A DNA stretch of 64,000 nt, taken from contig NZ_JNZY01000004.1 of assembly GCF_000717655.1 (NCBI RefSeq), forward strand, positions 1-64,000, written 5' to 3'. Under the pieces are notes generated by a model. It worked only from the letters and a program-made list of their open reading frames with translations, was not told the origin of the DNA and made no database searches. The position numbers and the translations under genes are program-made. The DNA is from Streptomyces katrae (GTDB lineage: Bacteria > Actinomycetota > Actinomycetes > Streptomycetales > Streptomycetaceae). Every line of letters begins with the position of its first letter. The stretch's first letter is position 1. This document shows positions 52,672 through 60,669 of this stretch, one piece after another.

Positions 52672-53706
52672 GTGTCAGCCGCCGCCCGACCCGACCTGGC
52701 CTCGGCCTGGGCGCGCGTCACGGCATTGGCGGAGGGCAGCGGCCGGGACCCGGCCGAGGTGCTGTCCCCGGAGCGGCTGAGCCGCCTCTGCGGGGTCGAA
52801 CCCGCGCTCGTCCCCCGGATCGTGGCCGGGACCGCGCCCGAAGCGCCGCTGTGCCGGCGGGTGCACCGGCGCTTCCTGCGGCTGCGGGCCACCCGCCGCG
52901 ACAAGCACGGCCGGGAGTGGTCCCTCGCCGCCATCGCGGAGGACTTCCAGGCGCCCGGCGCCTCGCTGGGCCCCCTCAACGCCGGCACCGGGATGCCCCG
53001 GCTGGGCCACGCGGCGGGTGTGCAGCGGTTCTTCGGGGTCTACGCCGGCTTCCTCCTCGCCGACAGCCAGTGCGCGGTGGAACACGCCCTCGCCACCACC
53101 GGCGCGGCCGCCGCGGACGACCTCGAGCACCTCTCGTACCTGACGGGCATGCCCCCGCACGACATCCGGCTCACCCTCGACGGCGCACCTCCCCGCCTCC
53201 CGCTGAAGGCCCAGGTGCACCAGCGGTTCGAGCACCTGCGGCGCAGCCGGCTGCGCGCGGACGGCCAGGCCCACTCCCTCGCGGCCATCGCCCACTCCTT
53301 CGACGCTTCGGGGCAGTCGCTGACCCGTCTCGCGCGTGGTGAGGGCCTGCCCAACCTCGCGGCGGCCGCCGGGATCCAGCGCTTCTACGGGGTCGACGGC
53401 GGCTTCTTACTCGCCGACGACACCGAGGCGCTCACCAGCGCACTCTCCGAGATCGAGCACGAGCTGAAAACCGCCGGACAGAATGCCGGAAGCCCGATGC
53501 TCGCCGTGCTGCGGGCGCACGATGTACGGAGCATCGTCACGCGGGCCGGACGGCTCTCTCCGGCGGGCTGGAAGTCGCTGGCCGACCACCTCGACGACCT
53601 GCTGGCCCGCGAGGGCCGGCTGGGGCGCCCGGGCGGGGGCGGAGAACGCCCGCTCCACGCGGCGGTGCCCGACGACCGTAAGGCTGCCGAGGGGGGAGCG
53701 CCATGA
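52672..53706 (+). CDS. module 2 HTH protein with internally duplicated DNA-binding unit
   Basis: A 344-residue homologue of the module 1 HTH protein. The ~105-residue unit occurs twice: residues 36-140 (LSRLCGVEPALVPRIVAG...GVQRFFGVYAGFLLADS) and 154-258 (LSYLTGMPPHDIRLTLDG...GIQRFYGVDGGFLLADD). Each has a helix-turn-helix-like stretch (SLAAIAEDFQAPGASLGPL; SLAAIAHSFDASGQSLTRL). The C-terminal domain (LRAHDVRSIVTRAGRLSPAG, DHLDDLLA) is single, as in module 1. GTG start with GGAG eight bases upstream. Its stop overlaps the peptidase start (ATGA). Confidence 0.85.
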   Translation: MSAAARPDLASAWARVTALAEGSGRDPAEVLSPERLSRLCGVEPALVPRIVAGTAPEAPLCRRVHRRFLRLRATRRDKHGREWSLAAIAEDFQAPGASLGPLNAGTGMPRLGHAAGVQRFFGVYAGFLLADSQCAVEHALATTGAAAADDLEHLSYLTGMPPHDIRLTLDGAPPRLPLKAQVHQRFEHLRRSRLRADGQAHSLAAIAHSFDASGQSLTRLARGEGLPNLAAAAGIQRFYGVDGGFLLADDTEALTSALSEIEHELKTAGQNAGSPMLAVLRAHDVRSIVTRAGRLSPAGWKSLADHLDDLLAREGRLGRPGGGGERPLHAAVPDDRKAAEGGAP

Positions 53707-54266
53707 GGACCACACGGACCATGCGGAAACTCGGCGGAGATCTGCTGGCGGATGCGCGCCTGGCGCGGCCGGCCGATGCCGCCGAGATCATCGGGAGCCT
53801 GTGCGCCGCGTACGGCCGCCGGCGCGGCGGCCGGCCGGTGGAGTTCCGGTTCGCCGGGTTCCCGCCCGACACGGCCAGCGGGCTGTGGCTGGAGATGGAA
53901 GAGCGCGACCTGCTCGTCATCGAGGAGCGCACCCGGCCGGAGCACCAACTCGTCATCGCCTGCCACGAGTTATGGCACCTGGAGGAAGGCACGTGTGACA
54001 GCCACGGCCCGGGCATGGCCGTGGCGGCCCGGCTCACGGGGCACCGGGGCGATCTCGCCGAGCTGCTGCACTCGGAGGCCGGACTGGGCAGCGTGGTCCG
54101 GCAGGCGGCCGCCCGCGCCGACCGGGAGGATCCGGCGGAGATCCGGGCAGAGACCTTCGGCCTGTACCTCGGCCAGGTCCTGAAGGCGTACCTGCCGGGG
54201 CCCCGCGAGGAACGCTTCCCCGAGGCGATCGAGCGCATCAAGTCCTCCCTGGGATGGGGCCGTTGA
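53703..54266 (+). CDS. module 2 ImmA/IrrE-like zinc metallopeptidase
   Basis: A 187-residue protein with HELWH at residues 88-92 and the likely third ligand in RAETFGLYLG. The core is nearly identical to the module 1 peptidase: FRFAGFPPDTASGLWLEM, DLLVIEERTRPEHQLVI. Differences are concentrated in the N-terminus and after the second zinc helix. Starts in the HTH stop (ATGA). I infer it acts on the HTH protein made from the same mRNA. Confidence 0.82.
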   Translation: MRTTRTMRKLGGDLLADARLARPADAAEIIGSLCAAYGRRRGGRPVEFRFAGFPPDTASGLWLEMEERDLLVIEERTRPEHQLVIACHELWHLEEGTCDSHGPGMAVAARLTGHRGDLAELLHSEAGLGSVVRQAAARADREDPAEIRAETFGLYLGQVLKAYLPGPREERFPEAIERIKSSLGWGR

Positions 54267-54373
54267 GTGCACGTCCCGGCGGCGTACCGATGACGCCCCG
54301 GTGACCACCGCCTTCCCCGTCGATGCACCTCACGTGCCGCTGCCCCCGCACGGCCCTGACAGAGAGCCCCACG

Positions 54374-55861
54374 ATGACCCACTCTTCCCCGCCCCGCCAC
54401 GCCGTCGTCGTGGGCGGCAGCATGGCCGGCCTGCTCGCTGCGGCCGTGCTCGCCGAGCACGCGACGGTCACGATCATCGACGCCGACACGCTGCCCGACA
54501 GCCCGGCGCCGCGGCGCGGACTCCCGCAGGCGCGGCACGTCCACGTCATGTGGTCGGGCGGGGCCCGCGCCATCGAGAAGATACTCCCGGGCATCACCGA
54601 CGACTGGACGGCGGCGGGCGCGATCCGCCGCAGCCTGCCCGGCGACCTGGTCACCAAGACCGCCCAGGGCTGGATCCCGCGCTGCGGGGAGAAGCAGTTC
54701 AACATCTCGTGCAGCCGCGACCTCCTCGACGCGGTGGTCCGCGCCCGGGTGACCGGCCTGCCCGGGGTCACCACGCTCCAGCAGAGCCGCGTACAGGCCC
54801 TGGAGGGTACGGCGGCCCGCGTCACCGGCGTCCGCGTCGACACCCCCGACGGGGCGGGCCGGCTGCTGACCGCCGACCTCGTGGTGGACGCGAGCGGGCG
54901 CGGCTCCCGGGCCCGGGCCTGGCTGCAGGAACTCGGGGTCGGCGGGATCGGACAGGCCCAGGTCGACTCCGGTCTGGTGTACGCGACGCGGATCTTCGAA
55001 GCCCCCGCGGGAGCTCACGAGATGGGCTTCCCTATCGTCAACGTGCAGTCCGATCCGCGGGTGTGCGTACCCGGCCGGACGGCGACGATCGTGCCCATCG
55101 AGAACGGCCAGTGGCAGGCCACCCTGTCCGGCACCCGGGGCGGCCAGCCGACCGGCGACCCCGAGCAGTTCATACCGTTCGCCAAGGGCATCCGCGATCC
55201 CGTCGTCGGCGAGCTCCTCGAGGGCAGGAAGCCCCTCACCGACGTCGCCGTCACCCAGGGCACCGCCAACCGCAGGGTCTACTTCGAGAAGGCGGACCTG
55301 CCCGACGGCTTCTTCGCCGTCGGCGATTCCGTCGCCACCTTCAACCCGCTGTACGGACAGGGCATGACGGTCGCCGCCCAGGGGCTGCTGGCCGTACGCG
55401 CCCTGATGCGTGCCAAGGGCCTCGCGCATCCGGGCTTCGGCCGCGAGGCGCAGCGCGCGCTCGTCCCGCAGGTGGCCACCGCCTGGGAGCTCGCCACCTC
55501 GCAGGACATCCTGTATCCCGGGGCCACCGGCATGAAACCGCGGGCCGGCGCCGGGCTGCTCAACGCATACGTGAGCCGGCTGATGACCGGGGCCACCACG
55601 CGCGAGGCGCTGACCGCCGCGTTCCTCCAGGTCATCACCATGAGCAGCCCGCCCACGTACTGGCTGCGGCCCTCGGTGGTCTGGCACGTGCTGCGCGCCT
55701 CGGACCGGGACGCGCTGAAGGCACCGCCGCTGACCGCGGCCGAGCGGGCCGTCGCGGGGCTCGACCAGGGGTCCGGCCCGGTCGACCCCGTGGGCCCGGT
55801 CGACCCCGTGGGCCCGGTCGGCCCGGTCGGCCCGGTCGGTCCCGTCGGCCAGGCGCGATGA
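54374..55861 (+). CDS. module 2 FAD-dependent monooxygenase/epoxidase-like protein
   Basis: A 495-residue flavoprotein. FAD motif AVVVGGSMAGLLAAAVLAEH, ARHVHVMWSGGARAIEKILP, the second motif LVVDASGRGSRARAW, and the late FAVGDSVATFNPLYGQGMTV are those of class A flavin monooxygenases and squalene-epoxidase-like enzymes. The last ~30 residues are a Gly-Pro-Val repeat. The gene lies between the peptidase and the membrane protein of module 2 and overlaps the latter by ATGA; module 1 lacks it. It may make or alter a signal molecule, which is speculation. Confidence 0.8.
   Translation: MTHSSPPRHAVVVGGSMAGLLAAAVLAEHATVTIIDADTLPDSPAPRRGLPQARHVHVMWSGGARAIEKILPGITDDWTAAGAIRRSLPGDLVTKTAQGWIPRCGEKQFNISCSRDLLDAVVRARVTGLPGVTTLQQSRVQALEGTAARVTGVRVDTPDGAGRLLTADLVVDASGRGSRARAWLQELGVGGIGQAQVDSGLVYATRIFEAPAGAHEMGFPIVNVQSDPRVCVPGRTATIVPIENGQWQATLSGTRGGQPTGDPEQFIPFAKGIRDPVVGELLEGRKPLTDVAVTQGTANRRVYFEKADLPDGFFAVGDSVATFNPLYGQGMTVAAQGLLAVRALMRAKGLAHPGFGREAQRALVPQVATAWELATSQDILYPGATGMKPRAGAGLLNAYVSRLMTGATTREALTAAFLQVITMSSPPTYWLRPSVVWHVLRASDRDALKAPPLTAAERAVAGLDQGSGPVDPVGPVDPVGPVGPVGPVGPVGQAR
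55774..55850. repeat. nine-base repeat tract encoding a Gly-Pro-Val tail
   Basis: Units GGCCCGGTC and GTCGACCCCGTG alternate about eight times. They code the C-terminal VDPVGPVDPVGPVGPVGP tail of the monooxygenase. In-frame units make length changes harmless, so the tail probably varies between strains. Confidence 0.75.
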
Positions 55862-57084
55862 CCGACGGTCTCATCTTGTACGTACCGGGGTCGGTGATGA
55901 TCCTGGCGCTGCTGATCAAGGCGCCCACCCTGCGCCGGGGATGGGACCAGCCGCTCATGCGGGCCGTGTGCACCCTGCTCGTGGTCGGCTGCATGGTCAT
56001 GTTCCTGGCGGCTCCGCCGACCATCGCCGCGGTCAACCGGCTCACCGGAATCGTCAACTTCTCGGCCCCGCTGGTGTACAGCGTGCTGACCGCGTTCTCG
56101 GGGTCGTGCATCGTCCTGGTCCTGCAGTGGGGCGGCGGCCCGCCGGCGGTCGTGCGGCGGGCGACCCGGCTGACGGTGGCCGCGTTCGGGGCCGTCACGC
56201 TGCTCATCGTCGTCCTCTTCGCCCTCGGCGACGCGCCGGTGGAGCGGCTGCGCGACCTGGACACGTACTACGCCAACACGCCGTGGCTGCGCGAGATGAT
56301 CGTCTGCTACCTGCTCGCGCACACCGTGGGCAGTTCGACGCTCACCGTGCTGTGCTGGAAGTGGCTGCTGCGCGTGCGCCCCTCGCTGCGTCCGCTGCGC
56401 ACCGGACTGGCCCTGATCGTGCTCGGCGGGGTGCTGGACCTGGGCTACCTGGTCACGAAGTGGGCGGCGGTGGGCGCCCGCTGGTCGGGCCGCGACTGGG
56501 ACGGCCTGTCCACGTACGTGGCCCCGCCGTTCGCCTCCGCGGCGGCCCTGATGGTGGGGTCGGGGTTCATCGTGCCGCTGGTCGGCGGCTCGGCGGCCTG
56601 GCGGGACTTCAGCCGGTACCGGCGGCTGCACCCGCTGTGGAAGGCGCTGCGCGGCTTCGCCGCGTCGAGCGTGACGACCGTGCCGCTGACCTGGTGGTCG
56701 CCGATCGGGATCCGGCTGATCCACCGCGAGTCGGTGATCGACGACGGCATCCTGGCGCTGGGCCGCTGGTTCGACCCGGCCGTACGGGGCGCCGCGTACG
56801 AGGAGGCGCTCGGCCAGGGGATGTGCGCGTCGCAGGCTTCGGTCGTGGCCGACGCGGCCATGCTCGCGGCGGCCTGCCGGCGCCGGGAGGCGGCCGAGGC
56901 CGCCGAAGCCGCGGAGGCTCTCGGCCCGGCGGTCGCGGACGGCGCCGGGGAGCACCCGGCGGGGGCGGACCAGGGACTGCCCGAGCCGTACCGGCTGGAC
57001 TCCCGGCCGCTCGCGGCGCTGGCCCGGGAGTTCCGCGCCTCCCCCATCGTGGCGGCCGTACGACGGGACCCGGCGCGCCTGTGA
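55858..57084 (+). CDS. module 2 multispanning membrane protein (MAB_1171c-like)
   Basis: A 408-residue paralogue of the module 1 membrane protein with the same ~7-helix layout. Shared blocks: AAPPTIAAVNRLTGIVNFSA, PVERLRDLDTYYANTP, DWDGLSTYVAPPFASAAALM, WWSPIGIRLIHRES, SPIVAAVRR. The C-terminal part has an added Ala/Glu-rich segment (REAAEAAEAAEALG). Starts in the monooxygenase stop (ATGA), so all four module 2 genes appear to be one operon, with one gap of about 107 bp before the monooxygenase. Confidence 0.82.
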   Translation: MTDGLILYVPGSVMILALLIKAPTLRRGWDQPLMRAVCTLLVVGCMVMFLAAPPTIAAVNRLTGIVNFSAPLVYSVLTAFSGSCIVLVLQWGGGPPAVVRRATRLTVAAFGAVTLLIVVLFALGDAPVERLRDLDTYYANTPWLREMIVCYLLAHTVGSSTLTVLCWKWLLRVRPSLRPLRTGLALIVLGGVLDLGYLVTKWAAVGARWSGRDWDGLSTYVAPPFASAAALMVGSGFIVPLVGGSAAWRDFSRYRRLHPLWKALRGFAASSVTTVPLTWWSPIGIRLIHRESVIDDGILALGRWFDPAVRGAAYEEALGQGMCASQASVVADAAMLAAACRRREAAEAAEAAEALGPAVADGAGEHPAGADQGLPEPYRLDSRPLAALAREFRASPIVAAVRRDPARL

Positions 57085-57107
57085 GCGGTCGGCGCGGGCG
57101 GCCGGCG

Positions 57108-58361
57108 TCAGCCGGCGAGGGCGTCCTCGGGCTCGGGGTTGCGGGCGAGCCAGGCCCCGTACACCCGCACCCGGCGCCAGTGCTGGAGCTGGTCGAGGGC
57201 GAACGCCGCCCGCGGGGAGGCCTCCGGGCGCGGTTCAAGACCGCGGGCCAGCCGGTGCATCTGGAAGCGTACGAAGGCCAGCAGCCCGGCGCCGGCCAGG
57301 TCCCGGTCCTTCCAGCGCAGCCGCTCCACCGTCACCCGTACGTCCTCCCCGGCGCGCCAGCGGGCCGGCAGGTCGGGGCGGAACGCCAGGGCCGAGGCGA
57401 GCCCCACGACGGACACACCGCGCTGCAGGACCTTCTGCGCGGTCTCCCGGCGGCCTATCCCGCCGGTCAGCATCAGCGGCATCGTGGCCGAGCCCAGGAA
57501 CTGCTCGGCGAAGGAGAGGAAGTACGCCTCCCGTTCGAGGGTCCGCAGATCGGCGGTGCGGCCCAGGGTCGCGGGGCTCTCGACGCTGCCGCCGGACAGT
57601 TCGACCAGGTCGACGCCGAGGCCGCCGAGGACCGCGAGGACCTGGGCCGCCTCCTCGGTGTCGAAGCCGCCGCGCTGGAAGTCGGCGGTGTTGAGCTTGA
57701 CCCCGACCGCGAAGCCGGGGCTCACCTGCGCGCGGACGGCGCCGACGACCTCGGTGAGCAGCCGGACCCGGTTCTCCAGGCTGCCGCCCCAGCGGTCGGT
57801 GCGCCGGTTGACGAGCGGGGAGAGGAACTGGCTGAGGAGGTAGCCGTGCGCGGCGTGGATCTGCACCCCGTGGAAGCCGGCCTCCTCGGCCCGCCGGGCC
57901 GTGACCGCGAACCGGGCGACGGTGCCCTCGATGCCGGCCTCGGTCATCGCGGTGGGCCGGGCGAAGCGCTTGGTGTGCTTGCCGAGGCTCACCCCTATGT
58001 CGGAGGGCGCCCAGGCCGTGCCGGGCATCTCCGAGCCGACCTGCCGGCCGGGGTGGTTGATCTGCATCCAGACCCGGCCCCCACCGCAGGACGCGGCCTC
58101 GGCCCAGCGCCGGAAGGGCTCGAGCGGGGAGCGGGCGTCGAGGACGATCGTCCCCGGCGCGGTCAGCGCCCGGCGGTCGACCATCACGTTCCCGGTGATC
58201 AGCAGTCCGGCGCCGCCCCGGGCCCAGCGGCGGTAGAGCCGTTCGATGCGCTCGTCCGGCAGCTGGCCGGACCCGGCGAGGCTTTCCTCCATGGCCGCCT
58301 TCGCCAGGCGGTTCGGCAGGGCGGTGCCGTTGGGCAGCTCCAGTGGCGTGAACAGGTCCAT
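57108..58361 (-). CDS. NADH:flavin oxidoreductase (Old Yellow Enzyme family)
   Basis: A 417-residue FMN enzyme of the OYE/2,4-dienoyl-CoA reductase group. Family stretches: LPNRLAKAAMEESL, ITGNVMVDRRAL, GFHGVQIHAAHGYLLSQFLS, GGSLENRVRLLTEVV, LMLTGGIGRRETAQ. It lacks the C-terminal Fe-S and FAD domains of the larger members, so it is an ene-reductase-size protein. The ATG of MDLFTPLELPNG follows GGGGGGAA. Substrate unknown. Confidence 0.9.
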   Translation of the reverse strand: MDLFTPLELPNGTALPNRLAKAAMEESLAGSGQLPDERIERLYRRWARGGAGLLITGNVMVDRRALTAPGTIVLDARSPLEPFRRWAEAASCGGGRVWMQINHPGRQVGSEMPGTAWAPSDIGVSLGKHTKRFARPTAMTEAGIEGTVARFAVTARRAEEAGFHGVQIHAAHGYLLSQFLSPLVNRRTDRWGGSLENRVRLLTEVVGAVRAQVSPGFAVGVKLNTADFQRGGFDTEEAAQVLAVLGGLGVDLVELSGGSVESPATLGRTADLRTLEREAYFLSFAEQFLGSATMPLMLTGGIGRRETAQKVLQRGVSVVGLASALAFRPDLPARWRAGEDVRVTVERLRWKDRDLAGAGLLAFVRFQMHRLARGLEPRPEASPRAAFALDQLQHWRRVRVYGAWLARNPEPEDALAG

Positions 58362-58487
58362 CAGCAGTTCCCCCCCAGGAAACGTGTTGCACGTGTCATC
58401 GCGCGCCCCGGCGCAAAAGATACCGCCCGCTCCCCGGAGCCCGGCAGGCTCCGGCCGCAAGAATCCGGACACCGCCGGGACGCGGAA

Positions 58488-58513
58488 CGCCCCGGGCCGA
58501 AGGGCCCGGGGCG
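58488..58513 (-). terminator. terminator of folD
   Basis: An 11-bp perfect GC stem CGCCCCGGGCC / GGCCCGGGGCG with a tight loop, about 32 bp downstream of the folD stop on the minus strand. Confidence 0.75.
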
Positions 58514-58545
58514 TGTCCCGTACGGAGCGTTCCCGTACCCGGTGG

Positions 58546-59430
58546 TCAGAGCTCCGCGAGCGCCAGCCCGGCCTGGGCCGCGGCCGCCTGGACGGTCTGC
58601 TCGAGCAGGACGGCGATCGTCATCGGGCCGACGCCGCCGGGGACCGGGGTGATCAGCGAGGCGCGGGCTGCGGCCGACTCGAAGTGGACGTCGCCGACGT
58701 TGCCCTCGTTGTAGCCGGCGTCCAGGACCACGGCGCCCGGCTTGATGTCCTCGCCGCGGATGAACTCGGCCTTGCCGACGGCGGCGACCAGCACGTCGGC
58801 CTGGCGCACGATCGAGGGCAGGTCGACGGTGCGGGAGTGGCAGTAGGTGACGGTGGCGTTCTGCTCCAGCAGCAGCATGCCGGCCGGCTTGCCCAGGATC
58901 GCGCTGCGGCCGACGACGACGGCGTGCTTGCCGGTCAGGTCCACGTCGTACTCGGCGAGGAGCCGCATGATCCCGCCGGGGGTGCAGGAGACGAAGCCCG
59001 GCAGTCCGAAGCCCATCGCGGCGAAGGAGTGCATGGTGACACCGTCGACGTCCTTGCCGGGGGCGATGGCCTCGAAGGCGGCGCGCTCGTCGATGTGGTG
59101 CGGGACCGGGTGCTGCAGCAGGATGCCGCTGATCTCCGGGTCCTCGGACAGGGCGGTGAGGGCGGCGACGAGCTCCTCGGTGGTGGTCGCGGCCGGCAGC
59201 TCCACGTGGCGGGAGGTGATCCCGGCCTTGGCGCAGCGGTTCTGCTTCATCCGTACGTACGTGACGGACGCCGGGTCCTCACCGACCAGGACGGTCGCGA
59301 GGCAGGGAGCGGTACCGGTGCGCTCGGTGATCTTCGCCGCGAGGACGGCGGTCCGCTCCGAGATGCGGCGGGCGAGGGCGGTGCCGTCCATGAGCCGGGC
59401 AGGGGCGGTGGCGGTCTGGGCGGTCGTCAT
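58546..59430 (-). CDS. folD: bifunctional methylenetetrahydrofolate dehydrogenase/cyclohydrolase
   Basis: A 294-residue FolD. Signatures: the substrate Lys in VTYVRMKQNRCAKAGI, QHPVPHHIDERAAFEAIAPG (canonical QLPLP), KDVDGVT, CTPGGIMRLL, VVVGRSAILGKPAGMLLL, and PVPGGVGPMTIAVLL. Several positions differ from the usual actinomycete FolD, so it may be a second paralogue. Good binding site (CAGGAG). It is followed by a terminator and not by the malate dehydrogenase region usual for the housekeeping copy, by recall. Confidence 0.9.
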   Translation of the reverse strand: MTTAQTATAPARLMDGTALARRISERTAVLAAKITERTGTAPCLATVLVGEDPASVTYVRMKQNRCAKAGITSRHVELPAATTTEELVAALTALSEDPEISGILLQHPVPHHIDERAAFEAIAPGKDVDGVTMHSFAAMGFGLPGFVSCTPGGIMRLLAEYDVDLTGKHAVVVGRSAILGKPAGMLLLEQNATVTYCHSRTVDLPSIVRQADVLVAAVGKAEFIRGEDIKPGAVVLDAGYNEGNVGDVHFESAAARASLITPVPGGVGPMTIAVLLEQTVQAAAAQAGLALAEL

Positions 59431-59681
59431 GGGGTCTCCTGAGCGTCGCTGCGGAATCGCGGTTCGCCCAGGCGCGCGGCACGTCGGCGTACCCGCGGTA
59501 CGCCGGGCGCACGGGAGGTGCGCCGGGCCGCTCCCCGGTGGTGATCCACCCGAACGCCAGTCACGGCCCGCCCCCACTCTAATGGACCTCGTCGGCGTGT
59601 CCGGAGTGCACGGCGGCCCCGGGGGCCTGAGATCCGGTCAAACCGGTGGATCACCGGCGCCCGGCCTGGGACGATCGACAC

Positions 59682-60443
59682 ATGACGCGCACCTTCGACC
59701 ATCTCGTCGCCGAGGCCGAGTCCGTCTCCGTCGACGGCTGGGACTTTTCCTGGCTCGACGGCCGGGCCACCGAGCAGCGCCCCTCCTGGGGCTACCAGAG
59801 ACTCATGGGCGAGCGTCTGGCCCGCGCCGGCTCCGCCCTCGACATCCAGACCGGCGGCGGGGAGGTGCTCGCCGGGGCGGGGACCCTGCCCCGGCTGATG
59901 GTCGCCACCGAGTCCTGGCCGCCGAACATCACGAAGGCGACCCGGCTGCTGCACCCGCTCGGCGCGGTGGTGGTCGCGGACGCCGACGAGCCGCCGCTGC
60001 CGTTCGGCGACGAGGCCTTCGAGCTGGTCACCAGCCGGCACCCGGTGACCATCTGGTGGGAGGAGATCGCCCGGGTCCTGCGTCCGGGCGGGACGTACCT
60101 CTCGCAGCAGGTCGGGCCGGCGAGCGTCTTCGAGCTCGTCGAGTACTTCCTCGGGCCCCAGCCGGAGGAGGTCCGGCGCGGCCGGCACCCCGACGATGCC
60201 GTCTCGGACGCCGGCAAGGCCGGCCTCGAGGTCGTCGATCTGCGCTCAGAAAGACTGCGTACGGAGTTCCACGACATCGGAGCCGTGATCTACTTTCTCC
60301 GGAAGGTGATCTGGATGGTGCCCGGCTTCACGGTCGGGCAGTACCGGGACCGGCTGCGCGAGCTCCACGAACAGATCGAACGTGACGGTCCGTTCGTGGC
60401 GCACACCGCCCGTTTCCTCATCGAAGCCCGCAAAACGGGCTGA
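59682..60443 (+). CDS. SAM-dependent methyltransferase (class I)
   Basis: A 253-residue protein with the SAM-binding GxGxG-like motif as ALDIQTGGGEVLAG, the acidic strand VVVADADEPPLPFGDEAFEL (motif II/post-I) and EEIARVLRPGGTYLSQQVG (motif IV). The substrate cannot be inferred. It lies upstream of the sigma factor gene on the same strand, with 226 bp between. Confidence 0.85.
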   Translation: MTRTFDHLVAEAESVSVDGWDFSWLDGRATEQRPSWGYQRLMGERLARAGSALDIQTGGGEVLAGAGTLPRLMVATESWPPNITKATRLLHPLGAVVVADADEPPLPFGDEAFELVTSRHPVTIWWEEIARVLRPGGTYLSQQVGPASVFELVEYFLGPQPEEVRRGRHPDDAVSDAGKAGLEVVDLRSERLRTEFHDIGAVIYFLRKVIWMVPGFTVGQYRDRLRELHEQIERDGPFVAHTARFLIEARKTG

Positions 60444-60586
60444 CGGGAGGGGGTGCGCGGACGCGGACGGATCCAAGGCCGAATGGTTGCGCGCCCACAG
60501 CGTGGCGCAGGTCACTCAATTCAGCGCGTAACGAATCGACTCGGGCATGCGATGAACCGACAGGTGTCCTCGCGCGGCCCCGGAAT

Positions 60587-60607
60587 ACAGACCCCCCTCG
60601 GGTCTGT
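60587..60607 (+). promoter_or_regulatory. hairpin in the leader region of the sigma factor gene
   Basis: ACAGACCC-CCCTC-GGGTCTGT followed by TTCCC: an eight-base perfect stem and five-base loop, 62 bp before the sigma start. It may terminate the methyltransferase mRNA or attenuate sigma expression. Confidence 0.55.
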
Positions 60608-60669
60608 TTCCCGAGTCCGCGCGATGATGTCCCGCCCACTCCTTATCTGTTCGCAACGAGAGGCTCCTT

